DNA from: Eriocheir sinensis
Taxonomy: Eukaryota; Arthropoda; Malacostraca; Decapoda; Varunidae
Assembly (NCBI RefSeq): GCF_024679095.1
Contig: NW_026110563.1
Span: 248,001-312,000, forward strand
Direction: 5' to 3'
Length of the DNA stretch: 64,000 nucleotides
The notes under the pieces were generated by a model. The model was not told the origin of the DNA, did no database searches, and saw only the letters and a program-made list of their open reading frames with translations. Below are positions 30,034 through 57,994 of the stretch, one piece after another. A program made the position numbers and the translations under genes. Position 1 is the first letter of the stretch; each line of letters begins with the position of its first letter.

Positions 30034-31565
30034 CATGTACAAAAAATACAAAAAATAATGTAGATTTGTATGAAATGAAAACAAATACATTTTATATAAA
30101 ATATATATACAAAATACACATAGAATAATGTAAAATCATATTAAAATAAATACACAGATTATCAATAAAATAATGTAAATTTGTATGAAAATAAAGATGC
30201 AAAATACCCATAAAATAAAGCATATTTTTTTAAAAATACATATACAAAAATACACATAGATTAATCAAATTTGTATTAAAATTAATATACAAAATGCACA
30301 TACAATAAGGTAAATTTGTAGTGAAAAAATAAGCAAAATACACATGAAACAATGTAAATTTGTTTCAAAATATATATACGAATACACATAAAATAACGCA
30401 GATTTCTATAGAAATATATATACAAAATACACTTGAAATAATGTAAATACGTATAAAAATATATATACAAAATACACATTAAATAATGTTAATTCGTGTC
30501 AAAATAAATAAACAAAATATCATGAAAAGAATGTGTTTGTATGAAAATAGATATAAAATACACATAAAATAACCTAAATTTGTATAAAACTATTAACAAA
30601 AATACACAAAAATAATTTAAACTTGTATGAAAATAAATATACAAAAAACATATAAAATTAGGTAAATTTGTATTGAAATACATATACAAAATACACATAA
30701 AATAATGTAAATTTGAATGAAAATATATAAACATATAGACTTAAAATAACGTAAATTTGTATCAAATATATATACAAAAAACACATTAAATAATGTAAAT
30801 ATGTATAAAAAAATATATACAAAACACAAATAAAATAATGTAAAATCGTATCAAAATAAATACAGAAAATATTAATAAAATAATGTAAATTTTAATGAAA
30901 ATTAAGATGCAAAATACCCATAAAATAACGCATTTTTTATAAAAATATATATACGAAAAACATAAAATATTTGATTTTGTATTAAAATAAATAGATATAC
31001 AAAATACACATAAAATAAGCTAAATTAAATGAAAAATATATACAAAATACACATACAATAATGTAAAATCGTATCAAAATAAATACACAGAATATCAATA
31101 TAATAATGTAATTTTGTATGAAAATAAAGATGCAAAATACCCATAAAATAAAGCATATTTTTTTAAAAATACATATACAAAAATACACATAGAATAATTA
31201 AATTTGTGTTAAAATTAATATACAAAATGCACGTACAATAATGTAAATTTGTATTGAAAAAATATACAAAATGCACTTTAAAGCGTAAATTTCTTTAAAA
31301 ATCTATATACGAATACACATAAAATAAGGTAGATTTCTTTAGAAATATATATACAAAATACACATGAAATGATGTAAATACGTATAAAAATATATATATA
31401 CAAAATACACATTAAATGATTTAAATTCTCGTCAAAATAAATAAACAAAATATCAATAAAAGAATGTGTATTTGTATGAAAATAGATATACAAAATACTC
31501 ATAAAATAACCTAAGTTTATACTATATACAAAAATACACAAAAATAAATTAAATTTGTATGAAAA
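30034..31565 (-). repeat. Satellite block, '-' orientation (B24)
   Basis: About 34 units. The start joins '+' sequence directly (gtgtatacatgtacaaaa). Irregular joins lie near 30,100 and 30,970. Confidence 0.86.
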
Positions 31566-31765
31566 TTTACCTTATTGTATGTGCATTTTGTATATTTATT
31601 TCAATGCAAATATAAATATTTTATGTGTATTTTGGTAAATATATTTTTATAAGATTACGAAAATTTGAATAAAAATATATACACATATATAATTAGTTAA
31701 ATTTGTATTTAAATACATGTAAAAAATACACATAAAATAATATAAATTTGTATGAGTAAACGTGT
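31566..31765. repeat. Small flip mosaic
   Basis: About 100 bp of '+' satellite (31,566-31,665), ending at the agattacgaaaa motif, followed by about 95 bp of '-' satellite ending atgagtaaacgtgt. It is a much shortened version of the block order at 32,700-34,045. Confidence 0.78.
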
Positions 31766-32785
31766 ATGTTGCATATTTTTTCAATACAAATTTACCTTAT
31801 TATATACGCATTTTGTATATTAATTTTAATACAAATTTAATTATTCGATGTATTTTGTATCTGTTTTTATAAACATATGCTTTATTTTTTGGGTATTTTG
31901 CATCTTTATTTTCATACAAATTTACATTATTTTATTGATATTCTGCTCATTCATTTTGATACGAATTGACATTATTCTATGTGTATTTTGTATATATTTT
32001 TCATACAAATTTACGTTATTTTATGTGTATTTGCTTATATATTTTGACACAAATTTACAATATTTTATGGGTATTTTGTATATACATTTCAAAAGAAATT
32101 TACCTAGTTTTATGAGTATTTTGAATATCTATTTTCATACGAACTCAAATTATTTCTATGTATTTTTGTATATATTTTAATACAAATTTTAGTTATGTTA
32201 TGTGTATTTTATAAATTTATTTTCATTCAAATATATATTATTTTATTGGTGTTTTGTTGATTTATATTGATTCGAATTTACATTATTTTATATGTACTTT
32301 GTATATATATTTTTATACGCTTTCACATTATTTAATATTTATTTTAAATATATATTTTTATACAAATTCATGGTATTTTATGTGTATTTGTATATATATT
32401 TTTATATAAATTTACATTATTTTATGTGTATTTTGTACATATATTTTTTTACAAATCTACCTTATTTTATGTTTATTTTGTATGTGTATTTTGTATATTT
32501 ATATTTATCCAAATACACATTCTTTTATTGGTATTTTGTTTATTTATTTTAATTCGAATTTACATTATTTTATGTGTATTTTGTATATATATTTTTATAG
32601 AAATCTACGTTTTTTTATTTGTATTCGAATATATATTTTGAAACAAATTTACATTGTTTTATATGTATTTTTGCATATCTCTTTCAATACAAATTTACCT
32701 TATTGTATGTGCATTTTGTATATTTATTTCAATGCAAATTTAAATATTTTATGTGTTTTTTGGTATATATATTTTTATAAGATTA
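31766..32785 (+). repeat. Satellite block, '+' orientation (B26)
   Basis: Starts with atgttgcatattttttcaat and ends at agattacgaaaa. It is parallel to 25,776-26,845 and inverse to 21,537-22,592. Confidence 0.9.
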
Positions 32786-34045
32786 TGAAAATTTGAATAA
32801 AAATATATACAAAAAAACAAAAAATTAAATTTCAATTTGTATGAAAATAGATATACAAAATACACATATAATTAGCTAAATTTGTATTTAAATACATGTA
32901 CAAAATACACATAAAATAATGTAAATTTGTTTGAAATGAAAACAAATTCACAAAAAACTCGCGTCAAAATAAATAAACAAAATATCAATAAAAGAATGTG
33001 TATTTGTATGAAAAAAGATATACAAAATACACATAAAATACCCTAAATTTGTATCAAACTATATACAAAAATAAACAAAAATATTTTAAATTTGTATGAA
33101 AATAAATATACAAAATATACATAAAATTAGGTAAATTTGTATTGAAATACATACACAAAATACACATAAAATAATGTAAATTTGAATGAAAATACATAAA
33201 CAAATACACTTAAAATAACGTAAATTTGTATAAAAAAAATATGTACAAAACAAATAGAATAATGTAAAATCGTATCAAAATAAATACACAGAATATTAAT
33301 AAAATAATGTAAATTTGTATGAAAATAAAAAAAGCAAAATTCCCATAAAATAACTCATTTTTTTTATTTATAAAAATATATATACCAAAATACACATCAA
33401 AAAATTAAATTTGTATTAAAATAAATATACAAAAAACACATACAATAAGGTAAATTTGTATTGAAATAGATATGCAAAATACATATAAAACAATGTAAAT
33501 TTGTTTCAAAATATATATACGAATACACATAAAATAACGTAGATTTCTATAAAAATATATATACAAATACACATAAAATGAAGTAAATACGTATAAAAAA
33601 ATGTATACAAAAAACATAAAATAATGTAAATTCGTATCAAAATAAATAAACAAAATACCAATAAAAGAATGTGTATTTGTATAAATATAAATATACAAAA
33701 TACACATAAAATAACGTAAATTTATATAAAACTATATACAAAAATACACAGAAGTAATTAAATTTGTATGAAAATATATACAAAATACACACAAAATAAG
33801 CTAAATTTGAATTGAAATATATATACAAAATACATGAAATAAAGTAAATTTGTATCAAAATATTTATACAAATACACATATAATAACGTAAATTTGTATG
33901 AAAATATATAAACAAAATACACATTAAATAATGTAAATACGTATAAAAAATATGTACAAAATACACATATAATCATGTAATTCGTATCAAAATAAATAAA
34001 CACAATACCAGTAAAATAATATATATTTGTATGAGTAAACGTGTA
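32786..34045 (-). repeat. Satellite block, '-' orientation (B27)
   Basis: First of two tandem copies: 33,405-33,707 recurs at 35,291-35,596 (+1,886 bp). Confidence 0.9.
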
Positions 34046-34675
34046 TGTTGCATATTTTTTCAATACAAATTTTAAGGTAAATTATATACGCATTTTGTAT
34101 ATTAATTTTAATACAAATTTAATTATTCGATGTGTATTTTTGTATCTGTATTTGTATATATATTTATACAAGCTTTTACATTATTTAATATTTATTTTGA
34201 ATATATATTTTTATACAAATTCATGGTATTTTATGTGTATTTGTATATATATTTTTATATAAATTTACATTATTTTATGTGTATTTTGTACATATATTTT
34301 TTTACAAATCTACCTCATTTTATGTTTATTTTGAGTGTTTATTTTGTATATTTATATTTATCCAAATACACATTCTTTTATTGGTATTTTGTTTATTTAT
34401 TTTAATTCGAATTTACATTATTTTATGTGTATTTTGTATACATTTTTTTATACGTATTTACTTAATTTTATGTGTATTTTGTATATATATTTTTATAGAA
34501 ATCTACGTTTTTCGATTCGTATATATATTTTGAAACAAATTTACATTGTTTTATATGTATTTTTGCATATCTCTTTCAATACAAATTTACCTTATTGTAT
34601 GTGCATTTTGTATATTTATTTCAATGCAAATTTAAATATTTTACGTGTATTTTGGTATATATATTTTTATAAGAT
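34046..34675 (+). repeat. Satellite block, '+' orientation (B28)
   Basis: Shortened relative to 31,766-32,785. After tatttttgtatctgta it jumps straight to the variant order that in the longer block begins about 400-450 bp later. The same shortened form is seen, inverted, at 19,656-20,285. Confidence 0.88.
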
Positions 34676-35935
34676 TACGAAAATTTGAATAAAAATATAT
34701 ACAAAAAACAAAAAATTAAATTTCAATTTGTATGAAAATATATATACAAAATACACATATAATTAGTTAAATTTGTATTTAAATACATGTACAAAATACA
34801 CATAAAATAATGTAAATTTGTATGAAATGAAAACAAATTCACATAAAATTCGCGTCAAAATAAATAAACAAAATATCAATAAAAGAATGTGTATTTGTAT
34901 GAAAATAGATATACAAAATACACATAAAATAACCTAAATTTGTATCAAACTATATACAAAAATACACAAAAATATTTTAAATTTGTATGAAAATAAATAT
35001 ACAAAATACACATAAAATTAGGTAAATTTGTATTGAAATACATACAAAATACACATAAAATAATGTAAATTTGAATGAAAATACATAAACAAATACACTT
35101 AAAATAACGTAAATTTGTATAAAAAAATGTACAATACACAAATAGAATAATGTAAAATCGTATCAAAATAAATACACAGAATATTAATAAAATAATGTAA
35201 ATTTGTATGAAAATAAAGAAGCAAAATACCCATAAAATAACGCATTTTTTTTTATAAAAATATATATATACCAAAATACACATCAAAAAATTAAATTTGT
35301 ATTAAAATAAATATACAAAAAACACATACAATAAGGTAAATTTGTATTGAAATAGATATGCAAAATACATATAAAACAATGTAAATTTGTTTCAAAATAT
35401 ATATACGAATACACATAAAATAACGTAGATTTCTATAAAAATATATATACAAAATACTCATAAAATGAAGTAAATACGAATAAAAAAATGTATACAAAAT
35501 ACACATAAAATAATGTAAATTCGTATCAAAATAAATAAACAAAATAGCAATAAAAAAATGTGTATTTGTATAAATATAAATATACAAAATACACATAAAA
35601 TAACGTAAATTTATATAAAACTATATACAAAAATGACAGAAGTAATTAAATTTGTATGAAAATATATACAAAATACACACAAAATAAGCTAAATTTGAAT
35701 TGAAATACATATACAAAATACATGAAATAAAGTAAATTTGTATCAAAATATTTATACAAATACTCATATAATAAGGTAAATTTGTATGAAAATATATAAA
35801 CAAAATACACATTAAATAATCTAAATACGTATAAATAAATATGTACAAAATACACATATAATCATGTAATTCGTATCAAAATAAATAAACAAAATACCAA
35901 TAAAATAGTATAAATTTCTATGAGTAAACGTGTAT
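34676..35935 (-). repeat. Satellite block, '-' orientation (B29)
   Basis: Tandem repeat of B27. It ends at the atgagtaaacgtgtatgttg switch motif. Confidence 0.9.
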
Positions 35936-37680
35936 GTTGCATATTTTTTCAATACAAATTTACCTTATTATATACGCATTTTGTATATTAATTTTAATAT
36001 ATGTGTATTTGAATATATTTTTTGATACAAATTAACATGTTTTAAGTATTTTCTATATTTATTTCAATTCAAATTTAGCTTATTTTATGTGTCTTTTGTA
36101 TATCTATTTTCATACAAATTTAATTATTTTTGTTTATTTTTGTATATAGTTTTATACAATTTTACGTTATTTTATGTGTATTTTGTATATTTATATTCAT
36201 ACAAGTAAACATTCTTTTATTGGCATTTAGTTTATTTATTATGATACGAATTTACATTATTTTATGTGTATTTTGTATACATTTTCTTATACGTATTTAC
36301 TTCATTTTATGTGTATTTTGTATATATATTTTTATAAAAATCTACGTTATTTTATATGTATTCGTATATATATTTTGAAACAAATTTACATTGTTTTATG
36401 TGTATTTTGCATATCTATTTCAATACAAATTTACCTTATTGTATGTGCATTTTGTATATTTATTTTAATACAAATTTAAATATTTTGTGTATTTTGGTAT
36501 ATATATTTTCATAAAAAATGCGTTGTTTTATGGGTATTTTGCATCTTTATTTTCATACAAATTTACATTATTTTATTAATATTCTGTGTATTTATTTTGA
36601 TACTATTTTACATTATTTTATTTGTTTTTGTATATTTTTTTACATATTTACATTATTTAATGTATTTTCTATATATATTTCATACAAATTTACGTTATTT
36701 TAAGTGTATTTGTTTATATATTTTCATTCAAATTTACATTATTTTATGTGTATTTTGTATATGTATTTCAATAGAAATTTAACTAGTTTTATGTGTATTT
36801 TGTATATATATTTTTATACAAATTTAAATTATTTTTGTGTATTTTTTTAATAGAATTTTATACAAATTTACAATATTTTATGTGTATTTTGTATATCTAT
36901 TTTCATACAAATACACATTCTTTTGTTGATATTTTGTTTATTTATTTTGATGCGAATTTACATTATTTAATGTGTATTGTGTATATATATTTTTATACGT
37001 ATTTACGTCATTTCATGTGTATTTTGTATATATATTTCTATAGAAATATACGTTATTTTATGTGTATTCGTATATATATTTTGAAACAAATATACATTGT
37101 TTTATGAGCATTTTGTATATTTTTTCAATACAAATTTCCCTTATTGTACGTGCATTTTGTATATTAATTTTAATACAAATTTAATTATTATATGTGTATT
37201 CTTGTATATGTATTTAAAAAAAATAGGCTTTATTTTATGGGTATTTTGCATCTTTATTTTCATACAAAATTATATTATTTTATTGATATTCTGTGTATTT
37301 ATTTTGATACGATTTTACATTATTCTATGTATATTTTGTATATCTATTTTATACAAATTTACATTATTTTATGTGTATTCTGTACATGTATTTAAATACA
37401 AATTTAACTAATGATATGTGTATTTTGTATATCTATTTTCATACAAATTGAAATTTATTTTTTTGTTTTTTTTGTATATATTTTTATTCAAATTTTCGTA
37501 ATTTTATGTGTATATTGTATATTTATTTTCCTACAAATATACGTTCTTTTATCGGAATTTTGTTTATTTATTTTGATACGAATTTTCATTTTTTTAGGTG
37601 TATATGATATATATATTTTTATACATATTTTAATTTATATGTATTTTGAATATATATTTTCATAAAAATTTACTCTATAT
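35936..37680 (+). repeat. Satellite block, '+' orientation (B30)
   Basis: About 39 units, inverse of 16,693-18,455. After the opening motif there is an irregular join near 36,000 (aattttaatat then atgtgtatttg). Confidence 0.9.
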
Positions 37681-39664
<1,984 letters not shown>

Positions 39665-39748
39665 AAAATATATATATACAAAATATATATTAAATATTTT
39701 AAATATGTATAAAAATATATTATATTATATATATTTTTATTGATATAT
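39665..39748 (+). repeat. Junction element J, copy 6
   Basis: Same orientation as copy 5 (ttaaatattttaaatatg, aaaatatattatattatat, tttttattgatat). It separates a '-' block on the left from the long '+' array on the right. Confidence 0.82.
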
Positions 39749-49840
<10,092 letters not shown>

Positions 49841-50867
49841 ATACAAATTTAATTACTTTTGTGTATTTTTGTGTATAGTTTTATACAAATTTACGTTATT
49901 TAATGTGTATTTTGTATATTTATATTTATACAAATACACATTCTTGTATTGGTATTTTGTTTACTTATTTTGATACGAATTTACATTATTTTATGTGTAT
50001 TTTGTATACATTTTTATATACGTATCTACTTAATTTTATGTGTATTTTGTATATATATTTTAATACAAATTCAATTATTTTATGTGTATTTTCGTATATA
50101 TATTTTTATAATTTTTTTTTTCTTTTATGGGTATTTTGCATCTTAATTTTCATACAAATACATTATTTTATTAACGTTCTGTGTATTTATTTTGATACGA
50201 TTTTACCTTATTCTATTTGTGTTTTGTATATATTTTTTTTATATATATTTACATTATTTAATGTGTTTTTTGTATATATATTTTATACAAATTTACATTA
50301 TTTTAAGTGTATTTGTTTATATATTTTCATTCAAATTTACATTATTTTAAGTGTATTTTGTATTTGTATTTAAATACAAATTTACCTAATTTTATGTGTA
50401 TTTTGTATATTTATTTTCATACAAATTTAAATTATTTTTGTGTATTTTTATATATAGTTTTATACAAATTTATGTTATTTTGTATGTCTATTTTCATACA
50501 AATACACATTCTTTTATTGATATTTTGTTTATTTATTTTGACGCGAATTTACATTATTTAATGTGTATTTTGCATATATATTTTTATACGTATTTATATC
50601 TTTTCATTTATTTTTTGTAAATATATTTCTATAGAAATCTACTTTATTTTATGTGTATTCGTATATATATTTTGAAATAAATTTACACTGTTTAATGTGT
50701 ATTTTGCATATTTTTTCAATACAAATTATCCTTATTGTATTTGCATTTTGTATATTAATTTTAATACAAATTTAATTATTCTATGTGCATTTTTGTATAT
50801 GTATTTTTATTAAAATATGCTTCATTTTATGCTCATATTGCATCTTTATTTTCATACAAATTTACAT

Positions 50868-51004
<137 letters not shown>

Positions 51005-52294
51005 AAACAAATGTACGTTACTTTACGTGTATTTGTTTTCATTTCATACAAATTTACATTATTTTATGTGAATTTTGTACATGTATTTAAATACAAATTT
51101 AACTAATTATATTTGTATTTTGTATATCTATTTTCATACAAATTGAAATTATTTTTGTGTATTTTTGTATATATTTTTATATAAATTTTCGTTACTCTAT
51201 GTGTATTTTGTATATTTATTTTCCTACAAATATACGTTCTTTTATCGGAATTTTGTTTATATATTTGGATACGAATTTACATTATTTATGTGTATTTTCA
51301 TATCTATTTCAATACAAATTTACTTTTTGTATGTGCATTTTGTATATTTATTTTAATACAAATTTAATTGTTTTATATGTATTTTTGTATATATATTTTT
51401 ATACAAATAAGCGTTATTATATGGGTATTTTGCATCTTTATTTTCATACAAATTTACATTATCTTATTGATATTCTGTTTATTTATTTTGATACGATTTA
51501 ACATTATTTTATGAATATTTTGTATATATATTTTTATACATATTTAAAATATTTAATGTATATTTTGTATATATATTTTATCGAAACACGTTATTTTGTG
51601 TGTATTTATTTATATATTTTCATACAAATTTACAATATTTTATGTGTGTTTGTATATGTATGTCAATACAAATTTGCCTAAGTTTATTTGTATTTTGCAT
51701 ATCTATTTTCAAACAAATTTAAACTATTTTTGTGAATTTTGGTATATATTTTTGTACAAATTTTAGTTATTTTATTTGTATTTTGTATATATATTTTCCT
51801 ACAAATATACATTCTTTTATTGGAATTTTGTTGATTTATTTTGATACGAATTTACATTATATTATGAGTATTTTGTATATATATTTTTTTACGTATTTAC
51901 ATTTTTTATATTTATTTTGTATATATATTTACTTAAAAATCTACGTTATTTTATTGTGTGTATTCGTATATATTTTGATAAAAATTTTAAACAAATTCAT
52001 GTTATTTTATGTGTATTTGGATATATATTTTCATACAAATTTACACTATTTTATGTGTATTTTGTACATATATTTCATTACAAATTTACCTTATTTTATG
52101 TTTATTTTGTATATTTATTTCATTCAATTTTAAATTATTTTGTGTATATTTGTATTTGTGTTTAGGTTATTTTATGTGTATTTTCAATATATATTTTCAT
52201 CCATAATTACATTATTTTATTGGTATTTTGTTAATTTAATTAGATACTAATTTATATTATTTCATAGGTATTTTGTATACATATTTTTATACGC

Positions 52295-52318
52295 ATATAT
52301 ATATATATATATATATAT
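52295..52318. repeat. Short (TA)n, 24 bp
   Basis: Follows tttttatacgc and replaces the usual atttacattatttaatg stretch. It may be an early stage of the larger TA tracts. Confidence 0.9.
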
Positions 52319-55300
52319 TTTTATGCAAATTTACTTAATTTTACGTGCATTTTTGTACATATATTTTTATAGAAATTTGCGTTATTTTATATGTATTTTG
52401 TATATATTTTCTCATACAAATTTACATTAATTTACTGGTATTTTGTTTACTTATTTTGATAAGAATTACATTATAATATGTGTATTTTGTACATATTTTT
52501 TATACGTATTTAAAGTATTTCATGAGTATTTTGTTTATATATCTTTATACAAATTTACTTTATTAAGTGTGTATTTGTATAAATATTTTGATACAAATTT
52601 ACATTATTTTATGTATTTTGTATATATATTTCAATTCAAATTTAGCTTATTTTATGTGTATTTTGTATATCTATTTTCAAACAAATTTAATTACTTCTGT
52701 GTATTTTTGTATATAGTTTTATACAAATTTACGTTATTTTATGTGTATTTTGTATATTTATATTTATACATATACACATTCTTTTATTGGTATTCTGTTT
52801 ATTTATTTTGATTCGAATTTACATCATTTTATGTGTATTTTGTATACATTTTTTTATACGTATTTACTTAATTTTATGTGTATTTTGCATATATATTTTT
52901 TAGAGAAATCTACGTTATTTTATGTTTTCGTATATATATTTTGAAACAAATTTACATTGTTTTATATGTATTTTTCAATATCTCTTTCAATACAAATTTA
53001 CTTTACTGTATGTGCATTTTGTATATTTATTTCAATACAAATTTAAATATTTTATGCGTATTTTGGTATATATATTTTTATAAAAAATCCGCTATTTTAT
53101 GGGAATTTTGCATCTTTATTTTTATACAAATTTACATTATTTTATTGATATTCTGTGTATTTATTTTGATACGATTTTACATTATTCTATTTGTTTCTTA
53201 TATATATTTTTTTATACACATTTACATTATTTAATGTATATCTTGCTTATATATTTTATACAAATTTACGTTATTTTAAGTGTATTTGTTTATATATTTT
53301 CATTCAAATTTACATTATTTGATATGTATTTTGTATATGTATTTCAATACAAATTTACCTAATTTTATGTGTATTTTGTATATTTCTTTTCATACAAATT
53401 TAGATTTTTTTTGTGTATTTTTGTATATAGTTTTATACAAATTTAGGTTATTTTATGTACGCATTTACTTTATTTAATGTGTGTTTTGTATACAAATTTT
53501 TATGCAAATTTACTTTATTTTATGTGCATTTTTTTACATATATTTTTTATAGATATTTGCGTTATTTTATGGGTATTTGTATATGTTTTCTCATACAAAT
53601 TTACATTATTTTGTTGTTATTTTGTTTATTTATTTTGATACGAATTACATGATTATATATGTATTTTGTACATATTTTTTATACGTATTTACATTACTTA
53701 ATATGTTTTTTTTTGGTATATATATTTTTATAAAAAATGCGTTATTTTATGGGTATTTTGCATCTTTATTGTCATACAAATTTACATTATTTTATTAATA
53801 TTCTGTGTATTTATTTTGATACGATTTTACATTATTCTATTTGTGTTTTGTATATATATTTTTTATACATATTTACATTATTTAATGTGTGTTTTGTATA
53901 TATATTTGATAAAAATTTACGCTATTTTAAGTGTATATGTTTATATATTTTCATTCAAATTTACATTATTTTATGTGTATTTTGTATATGTATTTCGATA
54001 CAAATCTACTTAATTATATGTGTATTTTGTATATTTATTTTCATACAAATTTAAATTATTTTTGTGTATTTTTGTATATAGTTTTATACAAATTTAGGTT
54101 ATTTTATGTGTATTTTGTATATCTATTTTCATACAAATAACGTGCTTTTATTGATATTTTGCTTATTTATTTTGACGCAAAATTTACATTATTTAATATG
54201 TATTTTGTATATATATTTTTATACGTATTTACATCATTTCATGTGTATTTTGTATATAAATTTCTATAGAAATCTAAGTTATTTTATGTGTATTCGTATA
54301 TAGATTTTGAAACAAATTTACACTTTTATGTGTATGTTGCATATTTTTTCAATACAAATTTACCTTACTGCATATGCATTTTGTATATTAATTTTAATAC
54401 AAATTTAATTATTCTATGTGTATTTTTGTATATGTATTTTTATAAAAATATGCTTTATTTTATGGGTATTTTGCATCTTAATTTTCATACAAATTTACAT
54501 TATTTTATTGATATTCTGCTCATTCATTTTGATACGATTTGACATTATTCTATGTGTATTTTGTATATATTTTTCATACAAATTTACGTTATTTTATGTG
54601 TATTTGTTTATATATTTTGACACAAATTTAGAATATTTTATGAGTATTTTGTATATATATTTCAAAAGAAATTTACCGTTTTATGTGTATTTTGTATATC
54701 TATTTTCATACAAACTCAAATTATTTTTATGTATTTTTGTATAGATTTTAAAACAAATTTTAGTTATGTTATGTGTATTTTGTAAATTTATTCTCATTGA
54801 AATATATATTATTTTATTGGTATTTTGTTGATTTATATTGATACGAATTTACATTATTTTATATGTACTTTGCATATATATTTTTATACGCATTTACATT
54901 ATTTAATATTTATTTTGAATATATATTTTTATACAAATTCATGGTATTTTATGTGTATTTGTATATATATTTTTATATAAATTTATATTATTTTATGTGT
55001 ATTTTGTATATATATTTCATTACAAATTTACCTTATTTTATGTTTATTTTGTATGTGTATTTTGTATATTTATATTTATACAAATACACATTCTTTTAGT
55101 GGTATTTTGTTTACTTATTTTGATTCGAATTTACATTATTTATTTTGTTTACATTATTTTATATGTATTTTGTATACATTTTTTTATATGTATTTACTTA
55201 ATTTTATGTGTATTTTGTATATATATTTTTATAGAAATCTACGTTATTTTATGTGTATTCGTATATATATTTTGAAACAAATTTACATTGTTTTATATGT

Positions 55301-57307
55301 ATTTTGCATATCTATTTCAATACAAATTTACCTTATTGTATGTGCATTTTGTATATTTATTTTAATACAAAATAAAATATTTTATGAGTATTTTGTTATA
55401 TATATTTTTATAAAAAATGCGTTATTTTATGGGATTTTTGCATCTTTATTTTCATACAAATTTACATTATTTTATTAATATTCTGTGTATCTATTTTTAA
55501 ACGATTTTACATTATTCTATTTGTGTTTTGTATATATTTTTTTTATACATATTTTCATTATTTAATGTGTATTTTGTATATATATTTTATACAAATTTAC
55601 ATCATTTTAAGTGTATTTGTTTATATTTTTTCATTCAAATTTACATTATTTTAAGTGTATTTTGTATATGTATTTAAATACAAATTTACCTAATTTTATG
55701 TGTATTTCGTATATTTATTTTCATAAAAAATTTAATTATTTTTGTGTATTTATGTATATAGGTTTATACAAATTTAGGTTATTTTATGTGTATTTTGTAT
55801 ATCTATTTTCATACAAATACACATTCTTTTATTCATATTTTGTTTATTTATTTTAAAGCGAATTTACATTATTTAATGTGTATTTTGTATATATATTTTT
55901 ATACGTATTTACATCATTTCATGTGTATTTTGTACATATTTTTCTATAGAAATCTACGTTAATTTATGTGTATTCGTATATATATATTTGAAACCAATTT
56001 ACAGTCTTATGTATATTTTGCATATTTTTTCAATACAAATTTACCTTATTGTATGTGCATTTTGTATATTAATTTTAATACAAATTTAATTAGTCAGTGT
56101 ATATTTTTGTATATGTATTTTTATTAAAATATGCTCTATTTTATCGGTATTTTGCATCTTTATTTTCATATACAAATTAACATTATTTTATTGATATTAT
56201 GTTTTTTTATTTTGATACGATTTTACAATATTCTATGTGTACTTTGTATATATATTTCATACATATTTACATTATTTAATGTATATTATGTATATATATT
56301 TTATTGAAATTTACTTTATATTATGTGTATTTGTAAATATATTTTCATACAAATTTACATTATTTTATTTGTATTTTGTATATGTATTTGAATACAAATT
56401 TGCCTAATTTTATGTGTATTTTGCATATCTATTTTCAAACAAATTTAAACTATTTTTGTGTATTTTTGTATATACTTTTATACAAATTTTATTTATTTTA
56501 TTTGTATTTTGTATATATATTTTCCTACAAATATACATTCTTTTAGTGGAATTTTGTTTATTTATTTTGATACGAATTTACATTATTTTATGTGTATTTT
56601 GTATATATATTTTTCTACGTATTTACATTATTTTATGTATTTTGTATATATATTTTCATAAAAATTTACTTTATTTCATTGTGTGTATTCGTTTATATTT
56701 TGATACAAATTTACATTATTTTTTTAAGTGTATTTTCTATATACAATTTCATCCAAAATTACATTATTTTATTGGTATTTTGTTAATTTAATTCGATACG
56801 AATTTAGATTATTTCATTGGTATTTTGTATACATATTTTTATACGCATTTACATTATTTAATGTGTGTTTTGTATATATATTTTTATGCAAATTTACTTT
56901 ATTTTACGTGCATTTTTGTACATATATTTTATAGAAATTTGCGTTATTTTATGTGTATTTTGTAGATGTTTTCTCATACAAATACACATTCTTTTATTGA
57001 TATTTTGTTTATTTATTTTGATACGAATATACATTATTTAATGTGTATTTTGTATATATATTTTTATACGTATTCACGTCATTTCATGTGTATTTTGTAT
57101 AGATATTTCTATAGAAATCTACGTTATTTTATGTGTATTCGTATATATATTTTGTAACAAATTTACATTGTTTTATGTGTATTTTGCATATTTTTTCAAT
57201 ACAAATTTACCTTATTGTATGTGCATTTTATATCTTAATTTTAATACAAATTCAATTATTCTGTGTACTTTTGTATATGTATTTTTATAAAATATGCTTT
57301 ATTTTAT

Positions 57308-57925
57308 GTAAATTTGCATAAAATATATATACAAAACACACATTAAATAATGTACATGCGTATAAAAATATGTATACCAATGAAATAATCTAAATTCTAT
57401 CGAATTAAATTTAGCAAAAAAAAAAAAAATAATGGGTTTGTTTTGGATATAAATATATATAAAATACAAATAAAATACAAATACAAATATATACATAAAA
57501 TAATTTAAAATTCAATGAAATAAATATACAAAATAAACATAAAATAAGGTAAATTTGTAATGAAATATATGTAAAAATACACATGAAATAATATAAATTT
57601 GTATGAAAATATATATACAAATACATATAAAATAACATGAATTAGTATCAAAATATATTTTCAAAATAAACATTAAATAATGTATAAAAATATAAATACA
57701 AAGTTCATATAAAATAAAGTAAATTCGCATCAAAATAAATCAACAAAATACCAATAAAATAGTTTATATTTGAATGAAAATAAATTTACAATATACACAT
57801 AAGTAAAATTGGTATTAAAATATATACAAAAATACCCAGAAATAATTTGAGCTTGTATGAAAATAGATATACAAAATACAAATAAAACTAAGTAGATTTC
57901 TTTTGAAATATATATACAAAATCCC
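57308..57925 (-). repeat. Module X, copy 3 ('-', partial)
   Basis: Reverse complement of 48,872-49,510 (sum about 106,790-106,800; acatgcgt at 57,354 with acgcatgt at 49,440). The homology starts directly at the orientation switch. Confidence 0.78.
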
Positions 57926-57968
57926 CATAAGATATTGTAAATTTGTGTCAACATATATTAACAAATAC

Positions 57969-57994
57969 ACGTAACGTAACGTAACGTAACGTAA
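57969..57994. repeat. Pentanucleotide run (GTAAC)~5
   Basis: About five perfect copies of gtaac in tandem, inside a unit that normally has a single taacgtaaa. The likely origin is slippage of that string. Confidence 0.92.

Noticed and set aside
57969..57994. Telomere-type repeat
   Set aside because: Only about five copies of gtaac, not a known telomere motif, and internal to a satellite unit.
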